Shown: positions 15,944-24,867 of the stretch, in pieces
Layout of the letters: each line of letters starts with the position of its first letter
How positions within the stretch are numbered: position 1 is the stretch's first letter
Source of the DNA: Paracoccus solventivorans
GTDB lineage: Bacteria > Pseudomonadota > Alphaproteobacteria > Rhodobacterales > Rhodobacteraceae
Assembly: GCF_900142875.1 (NCBI RefSeq)
Contig: NZ_FRCK01000014.1
Location: 1-64,000 of the forward strand
DNA length: 64,000 nucleotides
Direction: 5' to 3'
Notes under the pieces: model-generated
Told to the model about the DNA's origin: nothing
The model's database searches: none
What the model saw: the letters and a program-made list of their open reading frames with translations, nothing else
Program-made: the position numbers and the translations under genes

Positions 15944-16684
15944 ATGGCCTTCGACCTTTACCAGCACGTCACCGACACCATCATCGCCAGCCTTGAGGCG
16001 GGCACCCCGGCATGGCGCAAGCCGTGGACCGGAGACACCGGCGCCGCCGCCTTCCCCCGCCGCGCCAATGGCGAGCCCTATCGCGGCATCAACGTCCTGA
16101 TGCTCTGGCTGTCCGCAGCCGAGAAGGGCTATCGCGCCGCCCACTGGTTCACCTACCGGCAGGCGCAGGAAGCGGGCGGGCAGGTCCGCAAGGGCGAGAA
16201 ATCCGCCACCGTCGTCAAATACGGCACCGTCGAGCGCGAGGACGAGGGAGCCGAGGAGGCACGTAAGGTCCCCTACCTGAAAGCCTATCGCGTGTTCAAC
16301 GCCGAGCAGATCGACGGCCTGCCCGCCGAGTTCACCGCCCCCCCGGCCGAGGAGCCCCGCGACCTTGGCACCGCTGCCGATCCCGAGCTCGACGCCTTCT
16401 TTGCCGCGGCCGGTGCCGACATCGGTGAATACCGCGGGAACGGCGACTTCCATTGGGTCCGGTCAAGCTACGAGGATGGCCCCTCATGGCTGGCGGAAGT
16501 CGCCGGGGGGACGACCCGCACCTACACGCTTCACGGGGCAGACAGTGATCCACGCGTCATTGGCCGACCGGGTCGTCCCGAGCAGACTGTGACGAAGAAC
16601 GACTACCAAGGCCGGTTGCGCGGCGTTTTCCTTCGCTATCGGGATCACACCGGAGCCATTCAGAGTGAGTTCGTGCGCTATTGA
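15944..16684 (+). CDS. ArdC N-terminal domain fused to a foreign C-terminus
   Basis: 246 aa. Residues 1 to about 155 match the intact ArdC at 37956 almost throughout (MAFDLYQHVTDTII, TPAWRKPWTG, NVLMLWL, HWFTYRQAQEAGGQVRKGEK, YLKAYRVFNAEQIDGLP, then DAFFAA.GA). At about 16420 the similarity switches abruptly to the C-terminal third of the secreted protein at 59615: YRGNGDFHWVRSSYEDGPSWLAEVAGG..., ending YRDHTGAIQSEFVRY versus YRDHTGAVHDEFVRY. The zinc-protease HEATHW motif is therefore missing and only the ssDNA-binding N-terminal part remains. The reading frame is open through the junction. It may bind DNA without peptidase activity or be a recombination scar. Confidence 0.85.
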   Translation: MAFDLYQHVTDTIIASLEAGTPAWRKPWTGDTGAAAFPRRANGEPYRGINVLMLWLSAAEKGYRAAHWFTYRQAQEAGGQVRKGEKSATVVKYGTVEREDEGAEEARKVPYLKAYRVFNAEQIDGLPAEFTAPPAEEPRDLGTAADPELDAFFAAAGADIGEYRGNGDFHWVRSSYEDGPSWLAEVAGGTTRTYTLHGADSDPRVIGRPGRPEQTVTKNDYQGRLRGVFLRYRDHTGAIQSEFVRY

Positions 16685-16886
16685 TTTATCGCATACCCGC
16701 CTCAAGCCCGCGCGCTGCGCTAAAGTGTCAGCAGCGAGCGGGTGCGGCCAGCCTGCGCAGGAGGACTGCTTCAGCAGCGAGACCCTCATCTACTACCTCT
16801 TGCAGGTATGAGGCTCGTTTGTACTAAAAGTTGCTGGTAAGCCACTGTGGGTGTAAGACGTTCAAAAAATCGGCCGACAAGGTCAC
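16685..16886. other. Spacer between the ArdC chimera and the repC leader
   Basis: About 200 bp of lower-quality sequence with short inverted repeats, such as GCTGCTTCAGCAGC at about 16768-16781. No gene is seen. The structured repC leader begins at its right end. Confidence 0.4.
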
Positions 16887-17080
16887 AGGAATCACGAGGA
16901 GCAGCGAAACCCCCAAAAAGGAAATCCCCGCACGGGGGCGACCGGCGGGGAAGATCCTAGAACCACAGGTTTGGCGACCTGAGAGCCCACAAGCATTCAA
17001 GGCTCTATCTAGGCCCTTCCCGCACATGATGCAAGGCAAAAACGCAGCCTCTGCGAACAGCTGAGTCATGTCCGAAGACC
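16887..17080 (+). ncRNA. Structured leader upstream of repC-like gene 1
   Basis: Homologous to 60333-60522, upstream of the other repC-like gene. Shared order: AGGAATC-AGG block; CCCCG/CGGGG region with two alternative pairings (16926-16950); outer stem CCTAGA (16956-16961) with TCTAGG (17008-17013); hairpin CAGGT-TTGGCG-ACCTG (16966-16981); hairpin AGAGCC/GGCTCT (16982-17006); hairpin CGCAG-CCT-CTGCG (17043-17055). The outer and last stems differ from the other copy but stay paired, which supports a real RNA or DNA structure. A role in replication control is inferred from position only. Confidence 0.6.
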
Positions 17081-17108
17081 CCGTGCTCCATCATACAGGA
17101 GCCACAAC

Positions 17109-18365
17109 ATGACCTATGCCTATGCGCGTCCCCTTGCGGACGAGCGACCACAGCGCCGGCTGCCGAGCGGGCGCCGCTGCACACGAGATGCTGTCGTGCA
17201 GCTCATTATCGACGCGGGTAACGCCTTGGGGCTGACTGCGCCCTTGCGCGACACCCTTCTGCGGCTGATTTCCGCTACCGACTATGACGACTGGTCCGAC
17301 CCCGACGGCGATCCGGTCTGCATGATCCACCAGCAGGACGTCGCCCATGATCGAGGTCGCGACAGCCGTACGATCCGCGGCCATGAGCGGGCGCTTGAAC
17401 GGCTGAGGTTGATCGAACGGCGCACTGGAAACGACGGGCGTCGTGGCGGCAGCACCCGCGCGGGCGAGCGCCTGGGCATCAGCTTCCAGCCCCTCATTGA
17501 GGCCCTGCCGCAGCTTGACGCCTTGCGGCGGGCCCACAAGCAGGCCAACGCCGTCTATCGGGCGCTGCGCCTCGAATGCTCCTGCGCCCGCCGCAGGTTC
17601 CGGCTTGCTCTGGACGATCTGCGCGCGAGGGATCCGCAGCACCCGGCTCTCCAGTCTGCCCAAGCTGCCTACGATGCCTGGCCTCGGCGTTACGCTGTTT
17701 TCCGCAGTGTCGAAGAGCTGAAAGACCATCTGGACGAGGTCGAGGTACACACGGACGAGCTGTGGAAGATCGTGTCACTGTGCGGTAAAATTTCCGCCGC
17801 GCCGGATGCTGAAGCACCGCCGATACTACATTCTACAACCGATCCTCTAATTGAAGACTGTAGCGGTTCCTCCGCCAAAAACACGACAGCCCGCTGGCGG
17901 GCCGGAGATATCCATCTTGCGGCCGACCCTGACGGGTCAGCCGAAGGCTTAGAACAAGATGATGGAAGCGGAGGAGCGGAGCGCAACCCCTCGGATGTGG
18001 ACTGGCTGACACCTCCGCTCATCGGGCAGATCGCGCATGAGGACTTCCTGACCTGGCTTCAGATCGAGGCGAGAGGCGGGCGATGGAGTCGGGCAGTTAT
18101 CATCGCGGCCGCCGGACGTCGCGTGCCCGAGCTTGGCATCGGCCAGCACGCCTGGGCCCAGGCGTGCAAAGATCTGACGCCCTACCGCGCAGCTCTTACG
18201 GTTCTGGCGATCGACGCCAACCGCCTCCATCCGGTGACGCCAATCCGCAATCCCGGAGGCACGCTGATCGAACTGCTGCGTCGCAATCGCCGCCACGCCT
18301 TCAATCTGGCCGGTATGCTGATCGGTCTTCGTGACCGCGCGCGCCAGCGTGAGGCAGCATCCTGA
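17109..18365 (+). CDS. RepC-like replication initiator 1
   Basis: 418 aa. The N-terminal part carries the RepC-family winged-helix arrangement: a helical segment with LRLISATDYDDW, then MIHQQDVAHDRGRDSRTIRGHERALERLRLIERR (HTH with recognition helix). The C-terminal domain includes HEDFLTWLQIEARGG, and NPGGTLIELLRRNRRHAFNL near the end. It is homologous along its length to the gene at 60552, with the same spacing from a conserved leader. RepC proteins initiate replication at an origin usually inside or next to their own gene. No repA/repB lie upstream as in a classic repABC operon. An internal AT-richer stretch is visible around 17785-17890. A strong RBS (CAGGAG) precedes the ATG. Confidence 0.75.
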   Translation: MTYAYARPLADERPQRRLPSGRRCTRDAVVQLIIDAGNALGLTAPLRDTLLRLISATDYDDWSDPDGDPVCMIHQQDVAHDRGRDSRTIRGHERALERLRLIERRTGNDGRRGGSTRAGERLGISFQPLIEALPQLDALRRAHKQANAVYRALRLECSCARRRFRLALDDLRARDPQHPALQSAQAAYDAWPRRYAVFRSVEELKDHLDEVEVHTDELWKIVSLCGKISAAPDAEAPPILHSTTDPLIEDCSGSSAKNTTARWRAGDIHLAADPDGSAEGLEQDDGSGGAERNPSDVDWLTPPLIGQIAHEDFLTWLQIEARGGRWSRAVIIAAAGRRVPELGIGQHAWAQACKDLTPYRAALTVLAIDANRLHPVTPIRNPGGTLIELLRRNRRHAFNLAGMLIGLRDRARQREAAS

Positions 18366-18437
18366 CTGCGCCCTGTTTCTCCCTGGACCCTGCGCTGACG
18401 GGACTGCTATTGAACTATAGACTATGGAGTTAATGCT

Positions 18438-18761
18438 ATGAAAACATTTGCAGAATACCAGATATTTGGCCGAGTTGGGAACATCGCGCCTGCCGGTTCT
18501 ACTTTGAAGGTTTCCATCGCTGCGGACTACGGTCGCAAGAACGAGAAGGGCGAATGGGAAGGAAAACCCTACTGGAACACCGTGACCATCTTCAACGAGA
18601 ACACTGTGCGATGGGCGAAGGTGAACCTTGGACCGGGAGATCTGGTTCACGCGCGCGGCACGATCCGCGAAAGCAGCTACGAAAAGGACGGAGAAACACG
18701 CTACGGCGTGACCTTGGCGGCCGAGCAGTTTGACCTGCTTTGCCCGAAGGATCGGCAATAG
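18438..18761 (+). CDS. Single-stranded DNA-binding (OB-fold) protein
   Basis: 107 aa. OB-fold SSB pattern: FGRVGNIAPAGSTLKVSIAADYG, KPYWNTVTIFNENTVRWAKVNLGPGDLVHARGTIRESSYEKDGETRYGVTL. It lacks the long acidic tail of housekeeping SSB, so it is a short plasmid or phage-type SSB. It is followed in the same reading frame, 12 bases after its TAG, by a SRAP gene. The pairing suggests joint handling of single-stranded DNA during transfer or replication. Confidence 0.88.
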   Translation: MKTFAEYQIFGRVGNIAPAGSTLKVSIAADYGRKNEKGEWEGKPYWNTVTIFNENTVRWAKVNLGPGDLVHARGTIRESSYEKDGETRYGVTLAAEQFDLLCPKDRQ

Positions 18762-18773
18762 GAGAGCACGAAC

Positions 18774-19412
18774 ATCTGCAATCTTTACCGCACCCGCCCC
18801 AGCGCGGACGAGATCAGCCGGTTGTTCTCTGCTTCAGACCGAACCGGCAATGCACCTTGGCCGATCGACGTCTATCCCGATCGGCTGGCGCCGATCATTC
18901 GCAACGGCGAGAACGGCCCCGAGATCGTCCAAGCCCGCTGGGGCATGCCGACACCCCCACAGCACCTGAAGACGCAGCGTGATCCCGGCGTGACCAACAT
19001 CCGCAACACCGCTTCGCCACACTGGCGGCGCTGGCTTGAACCGGGGCAACGCTGTCTGGTGCCGTTGACGGCCTTCGCAGAGCCGCGCGGCAAGGGCCAG
19101 GGCAACCAGTGGTTCGCACCGGTAGCGGATGCTCCCGCGTTCTTTGCGGGCATCGAAACGCGAGCCTGGCGCTCCGTCCGCAAGGTGAAGGACGGCGAAA
19201 CGGTCGATGACCTGTTCGGCTTTCTGACCACGACGCCGAACGCCGAGGTGGCGGTCGTCCATCCCAAGGCGATGCCCGTGATCCTGACCCGGCCCGAGGA
19301 CTGGCAGGCATGGCTGACGCTGCCGTGGCCCGAGGCGAAGAACCTGCAGCGGCCGCTGCCTGACGGCGCGCTGCGGACGATCGAATCCGGCGAAGAGATG
19401 CCTGTCTGCTAG
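18774..19412 (+). CDS. SRAP-domain (YedK/HMCES-like) protein, copy 2, apparent ATC start
   Basis: 212 aa if translation begins at ATC (18774). The reading opens I/M-C-N-L-Y, so the catalytic Cys again falls at position 2, and the Shine-Dalgarno AGGAG (18760-18765) is spaced correctly for it. No ATG, GTG or TTG precedes this Cys after the in-frame ssb TAG stop. The first ATG (18822) would remove the catalytic Cys. The rest is intact and close to copy 1: RWGMPTPPQHLK, TNIRNTASPHWRRWL, HPKAMPVILTRP. Options are a genuine rare ATC start, an ATG-to-ATC lesion that silences it, or a sequencing error. Confidence 0.85.
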   Translation: MCNLYRTRPSADEISRLFSASDRTGNAPWPIDVYPDRLAPIIRNGENGPEIVQARWGMPTPPQHLKTQRDPGVTNIRNTASPHWRRWLEPGQRCLVPLTAFAEPRGKGQGNQWFAPVADAPAFFAGIETRAWRSVRKVKDGETVDDLFGFLTTTPNAEVAVVHPKAMPVILTRPEDWQAWLTLPWPEAKNLQRPLPDGALRTIESGEEMPVC

Positions 19413-19551
19413 CAGCCTTGGCTATCGAAAGCCCGGCAACATGGGCCGGGTCTGCTGCGGCTGCGGCTGCGTCCCGTCGCACGCAGCAGAAGGGTTGTCC
19501 GTACGTCAGGCGTGCATTACATTGTCATTCATAAAGTAGGGGGGCACGCTG

Positions 19552-19815
19552 ATGGCTGCAAATAAACTGGTACAAGCCCGCATTGACGGCGAGGTTAAAG
19601 CAGAAGCCGCTGCTGTCTTGGCTGCAATGGGGCTCACCGTGTCTGATGCCGTCCGGCTGATGCTGACGAAGGTCGCGCGCGAGAAGGCGTTGCCTTTCGA
19701 GCCTCTGACTCCGAACGAGACGACGATCGCGGCGATGAGAGAAATGCGGGAAGGGAAAGGCAAGCAGTTCGCCACCGTAGAGGACCTGATGGCGGACCTG
19801 CATGCGGAGGATTGA
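19552..19815 (+). CDS. relB: RelB/DinJ-type antitoxin
   Basis: 87 aa. Ribbon-helix-helix N-terminus: KLVQARIDGEVKAEAAAVLAAMGLTVSDAVRLMLTKVAREKALPFEP, the RelB/DinJ signature. The C-terminal tail wraps the toxin. RBS GGGGGG lies 5-10 bases before the ATG. It overlaps the toxin gene by 14 nt and presumably represses its own promoter together with the toxin. It serves plasmid maintenance. Confidence 0.93.
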   Translation: MAANKLVQARIDGEVKAEAAAVLAAMGLTVSDAVRLMLTKVAREKALPFEPLTPNETTIAAMREMREGKGKQFATVEDLMADLHAED

Positions 19816-20083
19816 ACGCAGCAGTCAGTTCAAGCGCGACTACAAACGAGAGGCAAAGGGGCGGCATGGAAAATCACTGGATGCCATGCTGGTCCCCATC
19901 CTCGCAGCACTGGCCAACGACGAGCCGCTGGAACCCCGTCACCGCGATCACGCGCTGACGGGCGACTGGAAGGATCATCGGGACTGTCACGTTAAACCGG
20001 ACTTGGTGCTGATCTACCGAAAGCCCGACGCGGAGGCGCTACAACTGGTACGGCTTGGCTCCCACGCTGAACTGGGGCTGTAA
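19802..20083 (+). CDS. yafQ: YafQ-type mRNA interferase toxin
   Basis: 93 aa. RelE/YafQ fold: RRIERSSQFKRDYKREAKGRH, then EPRHRDHALTGDWKDHRDCHVKPDLVLIYRK, and C-terminal LVRLGSHAELG. The conserved histidines and the terminal H of YafQ (RLGSH) are present, so it should be an active ribosome-dependent endoribonuclease. It starts inside the last codons of the antitoxin gene, as in dinJ-yafQ. Confidence 0.93.
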   Translation: MRRIERSSQFKRDYKREAKGRHGKSLDAMLVPILAALANDEPLEPRHRDHALTGDWKDHRDCHVKPDLVLIYRKPDAEALQLVRLGSHAELGL

Positions 20084-20129
20084 GGTTGGGATGCTCACAG
20101 CTCTGCCTGTCGTCGCGCCTCTGCTCACG

Positions 20130-20282
20130 CGGTCGCGGCTGAGGGTGGTGCAGGGCCAGCGGGCGGTCGTCGTAGCACGAGACCTCAATCGGTGTGTCGT
20201 AGAGCGCGGAAAGCACCGGCTCGGTCACGATCCGGCCGCCCTTCATGGCGACGACATGTCGGCCAAGCTGCGGAACGGCGGC
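20130..20282 (-). pseudogene. Remnant of an iron/siderophore ABC-transporter ATPase
   Basis: The minus strand reads RHVVAMKGGRIVTEPVL, then SALYDTPIEVSCYDDRPL, which resembles the C-terminal end of FecE/FhuC-type ATP-binding subunits (a VVAM-GGRIV box, a SALYD segment, then GRPL). Nothing of the Walker motifs is present and the frame is closed just upstream. It is a short relic within the 350-bp gap between the toxin gene and the cytochrome gene. The rest of that gap (20084-20129 and 20283-20434) shows nothing. Confidence 0.35.
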
Positions 20283-20434
20283 GCCTCACCGCGCTGCTGA
20301 CCCACCAAAGGGAAAAATCCGATCCTGCGCCTGCGCCTCCACCTCGACGGTGGTTCTGGTTGGGTGGGCGCAAGGGATGAAATTGCGCATGTGCGACAGG
20401 GCGCGAAACCTACGTCGATGGACGCCCGTCAATC

Positions 20435-21148
20435 TCACGGCAGACCCGAAAGGTATTCCGCCACTGATCGTGCCTCTGCCTCGGTCAGCGTCGACGCGGC
20501 GCGCCCCATCATCATACCCATCATCGTGGTGGCCTGGCGCTCGCCGGTGGCGAACTGGCGCAACTGGTCGACGAGATAGCCGGCGTGCTGGCCGTTGAGG
20601 ATCGGCGCGTCCTCCATCATGCTCATCATCGGTCGCATGCCCATCATGGGCATGTGGCCCTGGCTGGATGCGCCGTGACACATAGCACATGAGGGCATCC
20701 TCGGCTGGTGGCCGCCCTTGAAGATCTGCCGCCCGCGCTCGGCCAGCTCTCTGTCATCGACCGCGTCGGGCCGCCTGACCTGCCGGCTGTAGAAGGCAGC
20801 GAGGTCGGCCATGTCGGCGTCGGAGAGGGCGGCCGCGACGTCCGCCATGACGTCCGAACGGCGGTGCCCCGAGCGGAACGCCAGGAGTTGCCGGTGGAGG
20901 TAGCCGGCCCGCTGCCCCGCCAGCTTCGGGTAGAGCGGGTCGGGACTGTCGCCGTCCTCTCCATGGCACGTCGCGCAGGCCTCCGCCGCCAGGCGCCCCC
21001 CGCGACCGGCGTCGGGGGGCGGCGCTGTGGCAGGGGCGGACGGATCGCCGCCCCACCAGTCTGACCTCTGCGCGGACGCCTCGACGGCAAGACCGACCGC
21101 CGCGAGGAGGGCGACTGCACAAAGCCCCAGCGAAAGCGACTTGCCCAT
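20435..21148 (-). CDS. Diheme cytochrome c (c4/c553-like)
   Basis: 237 aa from the ATG at 21148, which overlaps the lspA stop (ATGA). N-terminal Sec signal MGKSLSLGLCAVALLAAVG...EASA. Two heme-binding sites: CATCHGE and CAMCHG, each with a downstream Met-rich segment; the second domain contains a Met-rich HMPMMGMRPMMSMM run. That run could bind heme iron or copper. It is likely periplasmic electron transfer within the CDF-lspA-cytochrome operon. Confidence 0.85.
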   Translation of the reverse strand: MGKSLSLGLCAVALLAAVGLAVEASAQRSDWWGGDPSAPATAPPPDAGRGGRLAAEACATCHGEDGDSPDPLYPKLAGQRAGYLHRQLLAFRSGHRRSDVMADVAAALSDADMADLAAFYSRQVRRPDAVDDRELAERGRQIFKGGHQPRMPSCAMCHGASSQGHMPMMGMRPMMSMMEDAPILNGQHAGYLVDQLRQFATGERQATTMMGMMMGRAASTLTEAEARSVAEYLSGLP

Positions 21149-21633
21149 CAAGTTGACTGCGTCGTGATGGCAGCTTCGCGCTTTTGGCCTCGCAGGCCAT
21201 CGAGCAGCAGAAGCGCGGCCCCTGCGACAATCGCCATGTCCGCCAAGTTGAAGGCGGGCCAGTGATAGGTGGCGAAGTGAAAATCCAAGAAGTCTGTCAC
21301 CGCTCCATGTCTCACCCGGTCGAGGACGTTGGACAGCGCGCCGCCGATCACCAGACCCAGGGCCACACTCAGCACGCGGCTTTGCGCCCTCCAGAGCCAG
21401 GCCGCCAAGACCGCCACGATGGCGAGGCTGACGACAGTCAGGGCCCACCACGGCATAACGCCGCCGAGCATCCCGAAGCTGATGCCCCTGTTGCGCACGA
21501 GCACGAGGTTGAGGATGGGCAGGACCTCAACGCTCTCTGCCAAGGTCGCGGAACGCAGGGCAAGAGCCTTGGTCCCCTGATCGAACGCAAAGGCCGCCAC
21601 TGCGCAGCCCAGGCCCAAGGCACGGCCGCTCAC
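21148..21633 (-). CDS. lspA: Lipoprotein signal peptidase, copy 1
   Basis: 161 aa, four membrane helices. Catalytic aspartates lie in the conserved segments SNVLDRVRHGAVTDFLDF and FNLADMAI. It cleaves prolipoprotein signal peptides in the inner membrane. It sits between the CDF exporter gene and the cytochrome gene with 4-nt overlaps on both sides. An accessory lspA linked to metal-efflux genes is a recurrent arrangement on metal-resistance elements; a second copy is at 31622. Confidence 0.92.
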   Translation of the reverse strand: MSGRALGLGCAVAAFAFDQGTKALALRSATLAESVEVLPILNLVLVRNRGISFGMLGGVMPWWALTVVSLAIVAVLAAWLWRAQSRVLSVALGLVIGGALSNVLDRVRHGAVTDFLDFHFATYHWPAFNLADMAIVAGAALLLLDGLRGQKREAAITTQST

Positions 21634-22502
21634 CGGGCCTCACGCAGGTCGTTTCGGGCATCCCTGACGATCAACCACGAGGATTGCAGGAACAACCCGG
21701 CGATCACGGCCGCCACGACCAGATCGGGCCAAGCCGTGCCGGTCCAAGCCACGAGCCCCGCCGCAACCACGACCGCCGCATTGCCGATGGCGTCGTTGCG
21801 CGAGAACAGCCACACCGCACGGACGTTGGCGTCACCGGCCCGATGCGGGATCAGCGCCAGTGCCGCCGCCACGTTGACGACGAGGGCTATGGCACCAAAC
21901 AGGCCCATGAGTTCGGCCTCGGGCTGGTTCAGAGCCAGCACCCGGTAGGCGGTGTTGGCAAGGACACCCAAGCCGAGCGCGCCCAGGAACAGGCCCTGAA
22001 TGAGGGCGGAGCGCGCGCGCCAGAGCAGGCTCCAGCCGATGGCCAGAAGGCCCAGGAAGGTGATGAGGCCATCGCCCAGGAAGTCGAGCGCGTCAGCCTT
22101 GAGCGCCTGCGAGCCCGAGAGAAAGCCGCCAGCCATCTCGACCAAGCCGTAACCCACGTTGAGGATCACCACGATCCACAGCGCGCGCTTGTAGGCCGGA
22201 GTGATGTGAGACAGGTCGCGGGGCAGTTCGTCATCATCGTCCGCCCCGGACCCTGCCTCGGCCTTGGGCCGGTCCAGCCGGTCGAGCTGGTAGCCGAGGG
22301 CAGTCACGGCCTGTTCGACCTGTGGCCGCCGCGTGGCGTCGGCGTGCAGGGTCATGATCTGGGTGGCTGTCGAAACCTTCACGTCCTCGATGCCGACTGA
22401 ACGCGCCGCCTTCTCGATCTTCGCTGCGCAAGAGGCGCAGTCCATGCCGGTGACGCGGTAGCGCGCAGTTTCAGCCTGGCTCATGGAAACCCCGTCGCTC
22501 AT
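21630..22502 (-). CDS. CDF-family cation transporter with N-terminal HMA domain
   Basis: 290 aa. Residues about 14-75 form a heavy-metal-associated domain (GMDCASCAAKIEKAA). A histidine-poor linker follows, then six membrane helices of the CDF type (GYGLVEMAGGFLSGSQALKADALDFLGDG, with the D...D metal site, and FSRNDAIGNAAVVVAAG). It probably exports Zn, Cd or similar ions. It is divergent from an ArsR/SmtB regulator across a 48-bp operator region. Start could also be Met7. Confidence 0.88.
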   Translation of the reverse strand: MSDGVSMSQAETARYRVTGMDCASCAAKIEKAARSVGIEDVKVSTATQIMTLHADATRRPQVEQAVTALGYQLDRLDRPKAEAGSGADDDDELPRDLSHITPAYKRALWIVVILNVGYGLVEMAGGFLSGSQALKADALDFLGDGLITFLGLLAIGWSLLWRARSALIQGLFLGALGLGVLANTAYRVLALNQPEAELMGLFGAIALVVNVAAALALIPHRAGDANVRAVWLFSRNDAIGNAAVVVAAGLVAWTGTAWPDLVVAAVIAGLFLQSSWLIVRDARNDLREAR

Positions 22503-22532
22503 CAGCCATCTTCCTTTGACACGACGAGTAAT

Positions 22533-22552
22533 ATATCACTAGGAACTGATAT
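22533..22552. promoter_or_regulatory. Operator for ArsR-type regulator 1
   Basis: Inverted repeat ATATCA-N8-TGATAT between the divergent CDF and regulator genes, overlapping the first two bases of the regulator ATG at 22551. Size and symmetry fit ArsR/SmtB binding sites and would repress both directions. Confidence 0.65.
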
Positions 22553-22910
22553 GTCGAGTGCAACCGAACTCCTGACCGCGCCAATCGCGAAGGTTCTGGC
22601 CGTGGCACAGCAGGCCAAGTTCTTCCGGGGGTTGGCCGACCCCTCGAGGCTGGCGATCCTTGAAGCCTTGCGCTCGGGAACCTTGTCGGTGAGCGAGATC
22701 GTCGCCGCCACCGGTCTGAGCCAGCCCAATGCCTCGAACCACCTGCGCTGCCTCAGCGAGTGCGGGCTGGTGGCGGGCGAGCCGCGCGGGCGCTTCGTCT
22801 ACTACCGGCTGACCGATCCGCGCATCGACGAACTGCTGGCCTTGGTCGGGGAACTGCTAGAGGGCACGGCCCGCAGCGTTGATAGCTGTGAGAACTACCG
22901 CGCCGACTAG
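22551..22910 (+). CDS. ArsR/SmtB-family metalloregulator 1
   Basis: 119 aa winged helix: FFRGLADPSRLAILEALRSGTLSVSEIVAATGLSQPNASNHLRCLSECGLVAGEPRGRFVYYRL. The Cys in the recognition helix region (LRCLSECGL) and a C-terminal Cys (DSCENY) could form a CmtR- or CadC-like thiol site for Cd/Pb/Zn. It probably represses the divergent CDF-lspA-cytochrome operon and itself through the palindrome overlapping its start. Confidence 0.9.
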   Translation: MSSATELLTAPIAKVLAVAQQAKFFRGLADPSRLAILEALRSGTLSVSEIVAATGLSQPNASNHLRCLSECGLVAGEPRGRFVYYRLTDPRIDELLALVGELLEGTARSVDSCENYRAD

Positions 22911-23009
22911 CGCCGAGGTCGAGAAGTGCGTGTGGGTCAGGCTAGACCCTACTAAGCAGGGTTGTCCCGTAAGCAACGGAAGAGCCTTGGGCCTTGTGCA
23001 TCCTGTATA

Positions 23010-23035
23010 ATTCCATTATTCTAGATTTATGGAAT
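23010..23035. promoter_or_regulatory. Operator for ArsR-type regulator 2
   Basis: Inverted repeat ATTCCAT (23010-23016) and ATGGAAT (23029-23035) with a 12-bp AT-rich centre; the right arm includes the ATG of the regulator at 23029. It is likely the autorepression site of the arsenic operon. Confidence 0.6.
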
Positions 23036-23361
23036 CATCTCACGCTATCGCTGCCCTGTCCGCCCTTGCTCAGCCCACACGGCTGGAGTGCTTCCGGCTC
23101 CTTGTGCGTCATGAACCCGAGGGCCTGTCTGCGGGAGAACTTGCCCGCGCTCTGGACGTGCCGGCCAACACCCTTTCAGCTCATCTCACGATCTTGTCCC
23201 ATGCAGGCCTGGTCGCAGGCGAACGGGACGGCCGCTCGATCATCTACCGCGCCAACCTGGAGCGCATGCGCGCGCTCACGCTCTTCCTGCTCAAGGATTG
23301 CTGCGGAGGCCGCGCCGAGTTGTGCGCGCCGCTTGTGGCCGAACTTGCGCCCTGCTGCTGA
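23029..23361 (+). CDS. arsR: ArsR-family arsenic regulator 2
   Basis: 110 aa winged helix: [63 protein letters not shown]. The C-terminus has Cys pairs (KDCCGG and APCC) that suit a C-terminal As(III) site, as in some alphaproteobacterial ArsR types. It is the first gene of a compact arsR-acr3-arsC-arsH operon with very short spacers. Confidence 0.92.
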   Translation: MESSHAIAALSALAQPTRLECFRLLVRHEPEGLSAGELARALDVPANTLSAHLTILSHAGLVAGERDGRSIIYRANLERMRALTLFLLKDCCGGRAELCAPLVAELAPCC

Positions 23362-23377
23362 CTTCCCGGAGATATTC

Positions 23378-24450
<1,073 letters not shown>

Positions 24451-24454
<4 letters not shown>

Positions 24455-24867
24455 CCGTCACCATCTGGCACAACCCCGCCTGCGGCACCTCGCGCAACAC
24501 CCTGTCCATGATCCGGGCCAGCGGTGAAGAGTCGGTCGTCATCGAGTATCTGAAAGAGCCCCCAAGCCGCGAGCGCCTGAAGGAACTGATCGCCGCCATG
24601 AGTATCACGCCGCGCGATCTGCTGCGCGAGAAGGGCACGCCTTACGTCGAACTGGGTCTGAACGATCTTTCGCTGACCGACGACCAGCTCCTCGACGCCA
24701 TGCTGGCGCATCCGATCCTCATCAACCGCCCCATTGTGGAGACGCCCAAGGGCACACGGCTCTGCCGGCCGTCCGAGGCGGTCCTCGACCTTCTCGACCA
24801 TCCGGTGGCGGAGTTCACCAAGGAGGACGGCGAGGCGGTTCGCCGGAAGGGCGGGCGCGATGCTTGA
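24451..24867 (+). CDS. arsC: Arsenate reductase, glutaredoxin-linked
   Basis: 138 aa. Catalytic Cys in [11 protein letters not shown], the R773-type ArsC signature, with the downstream substrate-binding Arg in [18 protein letters not shown]. It reduces arsenate to arsenite for export by ACR3. ATGA overlap with acr3 and an 8-nt overlap with arsH. Confidence 0.95.
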
